From NCBI GenBank assembly GCA_035328465.1, contig DAOLIQ010000012.1:1-57084 (forward strand): DNA of 57,084 bases. Reading direction: 5' to 3'. Under the pieces are notes generated by a model. That model was not told the DNA's origin, ran no database searches, and worked only from the letters and a program-made list of their open reading frames with translations. Made by a program: the position numbers and the translations under genes. Shown here one piece after another: positions 24,725 through 32,741 of this stretch (within the stretch, counting starts at the first letter, position 1; the number at the start of each line of letters is the position of its first letter). This stretch comes from JADJEI01 sp035328465 (GTDB lineage Bacteria; Bacteroidota; Ignavibacteria; Ignavibacteriales; Ignavibacteriaceae).

Positions 24725-25876
24725 TCAAAAACTTATTTTTGAATTGATAAATCTATTGTCATAAAGCGAAAAAATATAGCGGGTGTCGGAGAATGCTTCA
24801 TTCATTAGTCTTTGATCTGTCTCCGATATAAAATCATAACTATTTTTTTCGGGAACAATAATATAGCGCTTACCGAGATTTGTATTACCTTTGAACACCC
24901 AAACAGGATGATAATCAATACCTGAAATATATATTGAGTCAGTTGTAAAATTTTTAGTCAAGGATAAAGTCAAAATTACGCCCGCATCAGAGTAGCGCCA
25001 TCTTTGATTCGATATAAAATTTCCTAAAGAATAAGCAACAAAACCTGAATCAAGTTTGGCATTAGATGTTTTAATAATTTTAACTGGTTGAATAACATGC
25101 GGATGTCCACCAATAATAATATCAGCACCTGCGTCAATAGTTTTTTGTACAACTTCTTCCTGGAATAGATTCGGTTCACGTTGATATTCTTCACCAAAGT
25201 GAAAATTTACAAGAACTATTTCTGCCCCATCTTTACGAGCTTTTTCAACATCAGATGCAATTAATTCTGTATCAATAATGTTTATCAGATACGGTTTATG
25301 AGATGGAATTGGATTGCCATTTGTTCCATACGAGTAAGCAATTACTCCCACCTTGATTCCTTTGATGGCAATAATTCTTATCGAATCCCGATCTCTTTGA
25401 GTTGCAAATGTTCCGGTATGATTTAGATTCAATTTATCTAATTCCTGAATTGTTCTGAGAATGCCATCCTCCCCTCTATCAAGAGAATGGTTATTAGATG
25501 TAACGAGCAAATCGAAGCCTGCATTTTTTAATGCTTCAACGAATGAATTTGGAGTGTTAAAAAATGGATACCCGGAATAGTTTTTCGTACTACCTGCTAA
25601 TACCGTTTCAAGATTTCCAAATGCAAAATCAGATTTAGAAATAATTTCTTTTACATGATCGAAGACAGGATTAAAATCAAAACTATCCTTGGCAACTTTT
25701 GCATAATTATACTGAACTGAATGACACATCAAGTCACCGGTTGCACTGATCGTGATGGTAACGATAGAATCCTTTTCTACAACTAAAGATTTTGAGACAG
25801 TTAGATTAGGGAAATAACTATCGAATGAAATAATTGTAGAGAAAATTGCCAGTAAAATAATTGAAGATTTTTTCAT
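24725..25876 (-). CDS. CapA-family (PgsA-like) protein
   Basis: A 383-residue protein of the bacterial capsule synthesis CapA family, a metallophosphoesterase-like fold. It shows ISATGDLMCH, GNLETVLAG, TSNNHSLDRGEDGI, ILVNFHFGEEYQREPN and GGHPHVIQP, all typical metal-ligand motifs, and an N-terminal hydrophobic signal (residues 5-18). Members are tied to poly-gamma-glutamate or capsule export. Here no pgsB/C partners are present, so the function is open. The ATG lies 10 bases past the hc1 terminator stem, so its own promoter must overlap that terminator or it relies on read-through. Confidence 0.88.
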   Translation of the reverse strand: MKKSSIILLAIFSTIISFDSYFPNLTVSKSLVVEKDSIVTITISATGDLMCHSVQYNYAKVAKDSFDFNPVFDHVKEIISKSDFAFGNLETVLAGSTKNYSGYPFFNTPNSFVEALKNAGFDLLVTSNNHSLDRGEDGILRTIQELDKLNLNHTGTFATQRDRDSIRIIAIKGIKVGVIAYSYGTNGNPIPSHKPYLINIIDTELIASDVEKARKDGAEIVLVNFHFGEEYQREPNLFQEEVVQKTIDAGADIIIGGHPHVIQPVKIIKTSNAKLDSGFVAYSLGNFISNQRWRYSDAGVILTLSLTKNFTTDSIYISGIDYHPVWVFKGNTNLGKRYIIVPEKNSYDFISETDQRLMNEAFSDTRYIFSLYDNRFINSKISF

Positions 25877-25885
25877 AAAATAAAT

Positions 25886-25915
25886 AAGGCTGGGCTAATT
25901 TCTTAGCTCAGCCTT
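25886..25915 (-). terminator. Terminator after hc1
   Basis: A 13-bp stem (25886-25898 with 25903-25915, one G-U pair) with a 4-base loop is followed on the minus strand by TTATTTATTTTATG. It lies 21 bases past the hc1 stop and immediately before capA. Confidence 0.85.
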
Positions 25916-25936
25916 AAAGCATGCAATAATAAAATA

Positions 25937-26128
25937 TTATTGTTTTGTAGCTTTTCGTTGAGCTTTAACATCCTGAACATCTTTACGAACATTTTGAGCC
26001 AACTTTCTCAAGTCGCTCAAGCCTTTGCGTAACCGAGTTCCGGCTGCTGCCTGTCCCTTTTCGTAAAACTTTTGAAAGTCAACTTCCAGGTCCTGGACAG
26101 CTTTCATTAAGTCTCTGTAATTATCCAT
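25937..26128 (-). CDS. Hc1-like histone H1 family protein
   Basis: A 63-residue basic helical protein: it opens MDNYRDLMKAVQDLEVDFQK, continues FYEKGQAAAGTRLRKGLSDL, and ends in a Lys-rich tail. This matches the short Hc1 histone-like family of Bacteroidota and Chlorobi, thought to bind and compact DNA. The start is fixed by AAGGAGGTG, one of the strongest Shine-Dalgarno sequences in the window, 2 bases before the ATG's spacer. With its own strong terminator this points to a highly expressed monocistronic gene. Confidence 0.88.
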   Translation of the reverse strand: MDNYRDLMKAVQDLEVDFQKFYEKGQAAAGTRLRKGLSDLRKLAQNVRKDVQDVKAQRKATKQ

Positions 26129-26158
26129 GGCACCTCCTTATTATTAGTGATTGATTAG

Positions 26159-28159
26159 TTATTTAGAGTTTTCCAGAATTATTTCTGCAATATCTTTTAC
26201 TGAAACTACATCAGTTTTCTCAAAATGTTTAACACCATCGGTAAGCATAGTCATACAAAATGGACAAGCCGAAGCGATTGTGTCAGGATTAGTTGATAAC
26301 GCTTCCTTGGTTCGCTCTACATTTATTCTACCGCCTTCTTCATCTTCTAAGAACATCCTTCCTCCTCCGGCACCGCAGCAAAATCCTTTACTTTTGTTTC
26401 TTGCCATCTCTGTTAATTCAAGTCCATCAATTTTACTCAAAGAAGAACGTGGTGAATTGTAGACACTATTATATCTACCAAGATAACAGGAATCATGATA
26501 CGTTGTATTTATTTTTTCTTCGGAAGCTTTAAGTTCAATTTTGCCTGATTCAATTAATTTCTCAATCATCTCTGTGTGGTGAAGTACTTCAAAATTACCT
26601 CCGAACTGTTTGTATTCATTTTTTAAAGAATGAAAACAGTGCGGGCATGCAGTTACAATTTTTTTAACTCCATAGTTATTCAAGGTTTCAATATTTTCTT
26701 TCATCATCATTTGAGCAAGATATTCATTTCCCAAACGACGAGCCGTGTCACCATTACATTTTTCCTCATTACCAAGAATTCTAAAATCAATATTAGCTTT
26801 TTGCATTAATGTTGCAAATGATTTAGTCACTTTTTTATAACGTTCATCAAAGGACCCTGCGCAGCCAACCCAGAATAATATCTCACCATTAGGATCGTCT
26901 GCCATTAATTTTATATTCATTCCTTCAGCCCAGTTTGCCCTGTCTGAAGAATTAAAAGCCCATGGAGTATAATTTGTTTCGAGGCTTTTGAATACATTAT
27001 TTAAATTAGATGGAAATACTGATTCCGTTAGAACCAGATTTCTTCTTAAATCTATGATCGAATCAACATGTTCAATCATTACCGGACATTCCTGAACACA
27101 AGCCATGCAAGTGGTGCATTCCCAAAGTTCCATGTCCGAGATATAATCATGAACTAACGATTTATCGAATACCTCGGGGTCTGTTTTGCCTTCAACTAAT
27201 AATGGGGCTTTGTCTTTTGTTCTTCTTCTTATATCAACTATTATTTTTCGAGGTGATAAGGATTTACCGGAAATTGCTGCCGGACAAGAATCAGTGCAAC
27301 GCCCGCATTCGGTGCAGGAATATCCATCGAGAATTTGTTTCCAAGATAATTGTTCGATATCTGCAGCGCCAAATACTTCTATTGTCTCGTCATCCAAATC
27401 AATTGGTTTGATTGTATTTCTGATTGAATCAATATTAGCAAGAAATGTATTGGGTATAGAGCTAATAACATGAAAATGTTTCGAGTAAGGCAGAAAATTC
27501 ATGAACGTAAATACAATAATGATGTGAAGCCACCAGAATATTTCATAAAATATATTTGCATTAGTACTATTCTCATTGTAGAATAAACCAGCCAAATAAT
27601 ATGATAATGGACGATACTCGAAGCCATGCGGAGTAAATTCTTGTACGGCGGCCAATGAAATATTCTGACCGAACATTGCAATACAAACTCCCGCAATCAT
27701 CAATAAAATAAACGCTGCATCTTTTTGTCCGTGTTGATCCACAATAAGTCTGGGAATTTTTTTTATGAATCTTCGATACAATGCAAGTAGCACCGCTCCA
27801 ATAATTAACACTCCGAATAAATCCTGAATGAAAGTTATGAGAGAGTATAATATTCCAAGAAAGGACAAATTAAACTCTGAGTAAAAACCCTGCACAATAC
27901 TTTCTATCACCGCAAACAGAAATAAAATAAATCCCCAAAAAATAATTAGATGTAAGGTTCCAGCGACAGGATCACGAAGCAGTTTTGTTTGAAGGAATGC
28001 AACTTGCCAAACTCTTTTTAATCGAATAGTAAAGTTACCACTTCTATCATCCTTCTTTTTTCCAACAAGCAGATAGTTTATAATCTTTCTAATACTATAA
28101 ATAAATATTGAAAAAGCAGCAACAAATACAATCAGAAATATTATGTTTTTAATCTGCAT
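26159..28159 (-). CDS. Membrane-bound HdrD/GlpC-like Fe-S oxidoreductase
   Basis: A 666-residue protein. The N-terminal part (about 1-240) has six hydrophobic helices of the cytochrome b/NarI-like type. Next is a dicluster ferredoxin domain with CTECGRCTDSCP and CTTCMACVQECP. Two CCG domains follow, with GCAGSFDERYKK, TACPHCFHSL, HDSCYLGRYN and CCGAGGGRMF. These are the hallmarks of HdrD/GlpC-like oxidoreductases that pass electrons between a membrane quinone pool and a soluble partner such as an electron-transfer flavoprotein. No etfAB is in the window. The start codon lies inside the former 3' end of bioY. Confidence 0.9.
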   Translation of the reverse strand: MQIKNIIFLIVFVAAFSIFIYSIRKIINYLLVGKKKDDRSGNFTIRLKRVWQVAFLQTKLLRDPVAGTLHLIIFWGFILFLFAVIESIVQGFYSEFNLSFLGILYSLITFIQDLFGVLIIGAVLLALYRRFIKKIPRLIVDQHGQKDAAFILLMIAGVCIAMFGQNISLAAVQEFTPHGFEYRPLSYYLAGLFYNENSTNANIFYEIFWWLHIIIVFTFMNFLPYSKHFHVISSIPNTFLANIDSIRNTIKPIDLDDETIEVFGAADIEQLSWKQILDGYSCTECGRCTDSCPAAISGKSLSPRKIIVDIRRRTKDKAPLLVEGKTDPEVFDKSLVHDYISDMELWECTTCMACVQECPVMIEHVDSIIDLRRNLVLTESVFPSNLNNVFKSLETNYTPWAFNSSDRANWAEGMNIKLMADDPNGEILFWVGCAGSFDERYKKVTKSFATLMQKANIDFRILGNEEKCNGDTARRLGNEYLAQMMMKENIETLNNYGVKKIVTACPHCFHSLKNEYKQFGGNFEVLHHTEMIEKLIESGKIELKASEEKINTTYHDSCYLGRYNSVYNSPRSSLSKIDGLELTEMARNKSKGFCCGAGGGRMFLEDEEGGRINVERTKEALSTNPDTIASACPFCMTMLTDGVKHFEKTDVVSVKDIAEIILENSK

Positions 28160-28736
28160 AAAAATTATAGTAGTCCTTTTCTGTAAAATGATTATTAACC
28201 AAGCAGAAAATAATTGAAGCGATAAAGAACTTTACCAAACTCCAAATTGAAAAAATAAAAACTCCAACTTTCATTGTTTCTGAAAAATCATGAATAAAAA
28301 ATAAATCGAGTTAAATCGCTCCGCCAAGAACAATAAGAAAATTGGCAATAAACATCGCAAAAACAATATAGAAATATTTATTACTGAAGGTAACTAAACT
28401 CCCCATTACGAACGCTGCAATTGGAAAACACAAGAGATAACCGCCAGTCGGACTGATTAAACGAGCTATCCCAATTGTTCCGTCGGGAATATGAGCAAAA
28501 ACAGGAAGTCCGATAATTCCCAATATTAGATAAAATATTTGACTGATAGCCCCATTACGTGCCCCTAAAAGTGCACCTGAAAGAATAACAAAAACCGTTT
28601 GCAGCGTGAATGGAACTGGTTGCACCGGAATTGTAAATTGTGCAGCAATTGCCGTTAATACTGTAAATGATGTTATCCAAATTAATTTGGATGATTTAAT
28701 TTTTCCCAGAATTTCAATTAAGATTGATGTTGACAT
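28149..28736 (-). pseudogene. bioY: BioY biotin transporter with in-frame stop
   Basis: BioY is the substrate-binding S-component of the ECF biotin transporter. The reading frame starts well (TSFTVLTAIAAQFTIPVQPV, then PFTLQTVFVILSGALLGARNGA and GLPVFAH), but hits TAA at 28313-28311 after LGGAI (141 residues). The same frame continues past the stop without interruption: LDLFFIHDFSETMKVGVFIF then SIWSLVKFFIASIIFCL, up to TAA at 28151-28149. That tail has the spacing of the normal BioY end (LGVxPFxxGDLxKxxxA), and the total of 195 codons is the usual BioY length. So one nonsense codon removes the last helix. It is either a real inactivation, a strain variant, or a sequencing error. Confidence 0.85.
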
Positions 28737-29158
28737 TTAATTTTAGAATAATTTATTCAATTTGTTTATTTAACTAAACAACCGTATTCGTGTGTAAGAT
28801 AATTAAGGCTAATAAATTGGTGAATCATTTTTAAATGTTTACAAACAATTTCTTCGATTATGAATTTTTTAACTATCTCAGAGTGACAGAGTCAAGCTAA
28901 TCGAAATCATATTTAAAACTGCCGCAACAAAACTCGAATTTATTGTTAAACGTAAAAATGTACAAAATCTTTACTTAGTACAATCAAAATATGGTTAATA
29001 TGAGCAGAAAAGTCAAGAAATCTATTCATTTATAGAATTTTATTTTTGTCACTCAGATTAATCCAGATATTCCACCCTCCAAAAGGAAATCAAAATTCAA
29101 GGTGATTTACAATTGCACCAAAAATGTTTATTTTTACTTCCAAATAAATTGAAATATA
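28737..29158. other. Divergent intergenic region, bioY / hisA-like
   Basis: A 422-base AT-rich region between divergent genes. Apart from the repeat at 28762-28781 and a TATTTTTG -7-like box at 29041-29048, I see no ORF, tRNA or riboswitch-like structure. The ribosome-binding site of the hisA-like gene is weak. Confidence 0.6.
28762..28781. promoter_or_regulatory. Inverted repeat upstream of bioY
   Basis: TTGTTTA (28762-28768), TTTAAC and TAAACAA (28775-28781) form a perfect 7-bp inverted repeat 25 bases before the bioY start. Its outer bases resemble half-sites of the BirA biotin operator, but the 6-base spacer is much shorter than the 14-16 bases usual there. It could be an operator for another regulator or chance in AT-rich DNA. 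Confidence 0.35.
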
Positions 29159-29914
29159 ATGAATAGATACTTATTAGTAATTCCTTCAATTGATATCAAG
29201 GATGGCAAAACGGTTCGAGTGGTACAGGGAATACCCGAACTGAATTGTGCAGAATATGGAAATGATCCAATTGAAATGGCTAAAATATGGCGAGCCGAAA
29301 ATGCCAAGATGATTCACATTGTTGATTTTAATGCACTGATTGATGGTTCCAAAGTTAATTGGAAAATTGTTGAAGAGATTTGTTCTTCAATTATTATCCC
29401 TGTTGAATACGCTGGAGGAATACGAACTTTAAATGACGCAGAAAGAATTTTTGAGATGGGAGTTTCTCGAATTGTCATAAGTACCTTAGCATTCGAAAAT
29501 TCAAAATTATTTATTAAGATATTCGAAAAGTTTGGACCGCAGAAAATTGCTATTGGTATAGATCTCGTAGATAATGAAATTGTAATAAACGGCCGCCTTT
29601 CTAAAACCGGTATGCTTTATCCTGAATTTGTTTTGAAAATGAAAAGCATAGGTGTCAAAAGATTTGCTGTTACTGATGTTTCAAGAAATGGTGTTTTGGG
29701 AGGACCAAATCTTGAACTTACTAAAAATATTGCTCAAATTACCGGCGGCAAAATTACACATTCTGGTGGAATCAGGAATAAAGATGAATTATTGGACCTT
29801 CAATCTCTAATGGAATTAGGTGTTGACTCTGTTATTGTTGGCAGAGCACTTTATGAAAATAGATTTCCTTGCCAAAAACTTTGGCGGGTAGCTGAGTCTG
29901 GAATTTTTAATTAG
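29159..29914 (+). CDS. hisA: HisA-family phosphoribosyl isomerase
   Basis: The 251-residue TIM barrel matches HisA, which isomerises ProFAR to PRFAR in histidine synthesis. It has IPSIDIKDGKTVRVVQG with Asp12, IVDFNALIDGSKVN, VEYAGGIRTLNDAERI, GIDLVDNEIVINGR, VTDVSRNGVLGGPN and HSGGIRNKDEL. Both phosphate-binding loops are present. The usual RDG of the late motif is RNG, and AxDGxVxxxGW is altered. No other his gene is in the window; the two genes downstream encode a cyclic-nucleotide-binding and a UspA protein. It is either the cell's HisA displaced from its operon or a specialised paralogue. Confidence 0.8.
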   Translation: MNRYLLVIPSIDIKDGKTVRVVQGIPELNCAEYGNDPIEMAKIWRAENAKMIHIVDFNALIDGSKVNWKIVEEICSSIIIPVEYAGGIRTLNDAERIFEMGVSRIVISTLAFENSKLFIKIFEKFGPQKIAIGIDLVDNEIVINGRLSKTGMLYPEFVLKMKSIGVKRFAVTDVSRNGVLGGPNLELTKNIAQITGGKITHSGGIRNKDELLDLQSLMELGVDSVIVGRALYENRFPCQKLWRVAESGIFN

Positions 29915-29923
29915 GACTAAATT

Positions 29924-30478
29924 ATGGAATCAAACAGAAAAGCAATTCATTCAAACTTCTGGGCAAATATTTTCAGCTCGTCTGAAGGTAGAGACAATTT
30001 GAATAAATCCCTAAAATCAATTCCAATATTTAGGGAATTATCTAACAGAGATTTGAATCTATTAAAAAAAATTGTCCACTCAAGAAATTTTGTTACCGGT
30101 GAATATATTTTTTATCAAGGAGATCCGGGGATTGGGCTATATATTATCCTTGAAGGCGAAGTTATTGTCCAGCGCACTTTTAATTCAGATGTAATAGTTA
30201 GCATGGCACAATTTAGCAAAGGAGATTTTTTAGGTGAGCTTGCACTAATTGACGGTGAGAAAAGATCAGCTTCAGCAATAGCAAAAACTGATACAAAACT
30301 CGCTGTTATTTTCAAGCCGGATCTTGACGAGTTTATAGCTACTTACCCGCGGAAGGGTATTCTAATTCTAAATGGAATTGCTCAAACAATAGCCGCACGA
30401 CTAAGACAAATAAACGAAGATCATTTAGCTCTTCTTCAAAAAACAAATTTAATCTCGGAGAGTAACTATGGAACCTAA
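29924..30478 (+). CDS. Cyclic nucleotide-binding domain protein
   Basis: A 184-residue protein with a single cNMP-binding domain (about residues 30-150): YIFYQGDPGIGLYIILEGE and the phosphate-binding cassette GDFLGELALIDGEKRSASAI, with Gly-Glu and Arg in the expected places. It lacks the C-terminal winged helix of CRP/FNR regulators, so it is not a DNA-binding factor of that type. A short helix ends the protein. It starts 9 bases after the HisA-like gene and overlaps the UspA gene by 11 bases, so it probably acts with them as a sensor module. Confidence 0.88.
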   Translation: MESNRKAIHSNFWANIFSSSEGRDNLNKSLKSIPIFRELSNRDLNLLKKIVHSRNFVTGEYIFYQGDPGIGLYIILEGEVIVQRTFNSDVIVSMAQFSKGDFLGELALIDGEKRSASAIAKTDTKLAVIFKPDLDEFIATYPRKGILILNGIAQTIAARLRQINEDHLALLQKTNLISESNYGT

Positions 30479-30953
30479 TATCAAAAAAATTCTCGTACCA
30501 ATTGATTTTTCTGATTATTCAAAAAGTGCTTTGAGGTATGCCGTAAGTTTCGCAAAGTTATTTAATTCTGAAATGGTATTGATATATGTTGTCGAACCGA
30601 TAATCTATCCACCGGATTTCAGCATGGGACAAATTGCAATTCCCTCGATGAATACTGAATGGGATAAAACTGCAAATGAGCAATTAGAGAAACTTTCAAA
30701 ATCTGAAATACCAGGAAATATTAAAGTGAAGACTTTAGTAAAAACCGGCAAACCATTTGTCGAAATTATTGAAACTGCTGCTGATGAAAATACAGATTTG
30801 ATTATTATTGCAACGCATGGACACAGCGGAGTTGAGCATATTTTATTTGGAAGCACAGCAGAAAAGGTAGTAAGGAAAGCACCCTGCCCTGTTTTAACAT
30901 TAAGAGAACCAATTAAGGGATTTAATTATTTGGATAACAGGTCGAAAAAGTAA
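30468..30953 (+). CDS. Universal stress protein UspA family
   Basis: The 161-residue Usp domain starts KKILVPIDFSDYSKSALRYA and has the ATP-binding motif near the end (GHSGVEHILFGSTAEKVV, the G-2x-G-9x-G-S/T type), then APCPVLTLR. The motif predicts an ATP-binding Usp. Its start lies within the cNMP-binding gene, so the two are translationally coupled. An AT-rich hairpin overlapping its stop (30951-30968) may terminate the operon. Confidence 0.92.
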   Translation: MEPNIKKILVPIDFSDYSKSALRYAVSFAKLFNSEMVLIYVVEPIIYPPDFSMGQIAIPSMNTEWDKTANEQLEKLSKSEIPGNIKVKTLVKTGKPFVEIIETAADENTDLIIIATHGHSGVEHILFGSTAEKVVRKAPCPVLTLREPIKGFNYLDNRSKK

Positions 30954-30968
30954 ATCATTATCGATTTA
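30951..30968 (+). terminator. Weak terminator after the UspA gene
   Basis: TAAATC-ATTATC-GATTTA is followed by TATTTTTT. The stem is only 6 bp and AT-rich, but it has a good U-tract and lies between convergent genes. Confidence 0.45.
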
Positions 30969-30993
30969 TATTTTTTGCAGTAATTTACTCGAT

Positions 30994-31971
30994 CTAATTT
31001 TTTCGCTCAACTACAAAATCAACTAAAGATTCAAGAGATGATTTGCATTCCGAATCAGGAAAATTTGCCAAAGAATCTTTTGCAAGTTGAGAATATTTCT
31101 TAGCCACTGAAACGGAATACTCAATGCCTCCATTTCTATGAACAAAATCTATAATTTTTCTCACTCCATCTTTTCCCGGCTTTTTCAAAAGCGATTTTAC
31201 TTTTGAGGCTTCAGATTGGCTAACCTGATTTAGAGCAAATATCAATGGCAAAGTTATTTTCTTCTCTTTAATATCCCCGCCAATTGGCTTTCCTATTAAA
31301 GAAAATTTACCATCATAATCAAGAATATCATCTCTAATTTGAAATGCTAATCCCAAATTGTGTCCATAATTTTTCATCGCTTCGTGATCGCTTGAAAGTG
31401 AAGAAGTGCTCATCGCACCAATCTGGCAGCAAGTTTCGAGCAAGGAGGATGTTTTGTCCGATATAACTTTAAAATAAGTTTCTTCGTCAATATCAAGCTT
31501 TCTTGTTTTTTGAATCTGCAAAAGTTCTCCTTCCGACATTCTTTTGACAGCATCTGTAATCACTCCTAAAAAGTCAAAATCTTTACCTTCAACAGCAATA
31601 AATAAACCTCGCGATAGCAGGTAATCACCCATTAACACAGCAATTTTGTTTTTAAATATATAATTGATTGACCAGAAATTTCGCCGCTTGTCAGAATTGT
31701 CAACAACGTCGTCATGAATAAGAGTTGCAGAGTGCAGCAACTCAACCAATACTGCTCCACGATAACTTCGTTCATTGATCTGGCCAAATATTTTGGATGA
31801 AAGTAGAACGAGTAAAGGTCTGATCTTCTTTCCCTTTTGTCTGATAATATATCTTGCGATTAAGTCAACGAGTCCGACTTTGGATTTCATCGCTTCTCTA
31901 AAAATAGATTCGAAGCTTGCTAATTCGCTTTGAATCGGTTTACTTATTTCAGAAATGGAATTTGAAGTCAC
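30994..31971 (-). CDS. Long-chain polyprenyl diphosphate synthase
   Basis: The 325-residue trans-prenyltransferase has both Asp-rich motifs: LIHDDVVDNSDKRR (first DDxxD) and FQIRDDILDYDG (second). KKIRPLLVLLSSK and GGDIKEKKITLPL are also typical. Length and motifs fit octaprenyl/heptaprenyl or solanesyl synthases that make the quinone side chain. The chain length cannot be read from sequence with certainty. It overlaps tatC by 4 bases. Confidence 0.9.
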   Translation of the reverse strand: MTSNSISEISKPIQSELASFESIFREAMKSKVGLVDLIARYIIRQKGKKIRPLLVLLSSKIFGQINERSYRGAVLVELLHSATLIHDDVVDNSDKRRNFWSINYIFKNKIAVLMGDYLLSRGLFIAVEGKDFDFLGVITDAVKRMSEGELLQIQKTRKLDIDEETYFKVISDKTSSLLETCCQIGAMSTSSLSSDHEAMKNYGHNLGLAFQIRDDILDYDGKFSLIGKPIGGDIKEKKITLPLIFALNQVSQSEASKVKSLLKKPGKDGVRKIIDFVHRNGGIEYSVSVAKKYSQLAKDSLANFPDSECKSSLESLVDFVVERKN

Positions 31972-32729
31972 GATTTTTTTGAAGATATTTTTGAAATAAT
32001 AATGCTAATCTCATAAAGTATAACTAATGGAATAGTCAAAACAATTTGCGAAACCGGATCGGCTCCGGGAGTAACAAAAGCAGCAAGAATTAAAATCGTT
32101 ACTATTGCATGCCGTCTAAATTTCCGCATCAGTGATGGTTTTAATATTCCGAGTTTTGAAAGAAAGAAAGAGACCATTGGCAGCTCAAATACAATTCCCG
32201 CTGCAAGCATAACACTTAAAATAATAGATATGTATTCGTCAACTGCAAATTCATTTTTAATCTGATCACTTCCAAACTCTACTGCTACTCTAAGAGTAAG
32301 TGGTAACATCACAAAGTAAGCAAAAACAATTCCGCATATAAAACAAAGCGTAGAAAATATTACTATTGAAAGAATATATTTTCTTTCTTTTTTCTTCAAA
32401 GCCGGAGCAATAAATTTCCAAAGTTGATAGAATAAGTTGGGAATGCTAAGAATTATGCCGCTTATTACGGCCACTTGAATATAAAGGAAAAACTGTCCGA
32501 ATGGTTTTAAATTTTGAAGCGTTGCTCCTGTATCCCGCGCAGGTTTAAGAAGTAAAATATAAATGATCTGATCAATAAAAAACCAGGCGAGAGCCCCGCC
32601 CACTAATACACCAATGATAGAGTAAATCAACCTCCAGCGAAGTTCCTCTAGATGGTCGAGGAAGTTCATTTCGACTTCTTGAACTTCATCATCAGAATTA
32701 TTATTGAGAAATTTCTTTTCAGTTGACAC
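31968..32729 (-). CDS. tatC: Twin-arginine translocase subunit TatC
   Basis: TatC is the receptor of the Tat pathway, which exports folded proteins with twin-arginine signals. The 253-residue protein has six helices, the N-terminal FLDHLEELRWRLIYS motif and the loop PNLFYQLWKFIAPALKKKER between helices 2 and 3. No tatA/B is nearby. It sits between glyA and the polyprenyl synthase in one operon. Confidence 0.95.
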   Translation of the reverse strand: MSTEKKFLNNNSDDEVQEVEMNFLDHLEELRWRLIYSIIGVLVGGALAWFFIDQIIYILLLKPARDTGATLQNLKPFGQFFLYIQVAVISGIILSIPNLFYQLWKFIAPALKKKERKYILSIVIFSTLCFICGIVFAYFVMLPLTLRVAVEFGSDQIKNEFAVDEYISIILSVMLAAGIVFELPMVSFFLSKLGILKPSLMRKFRRHAIVTILILAAFVTPGADPVSQIVLTIPLVILYEISIIISKISSKKS

Positions 32730-32741
32730 AAAATTAATAGA

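Noticed and set aside
24725..25876. Poly-gamma-glutamate capsule locus
   Set aside because: Only the CapA-family gene is present; pgsB, pgsC and a depolymerase are absent.
28737..29158. Biotin or other riboswitch upstream of bioY
   Set aside because: No conserved aptamer-like stem set is visible; only a short dyad is present.
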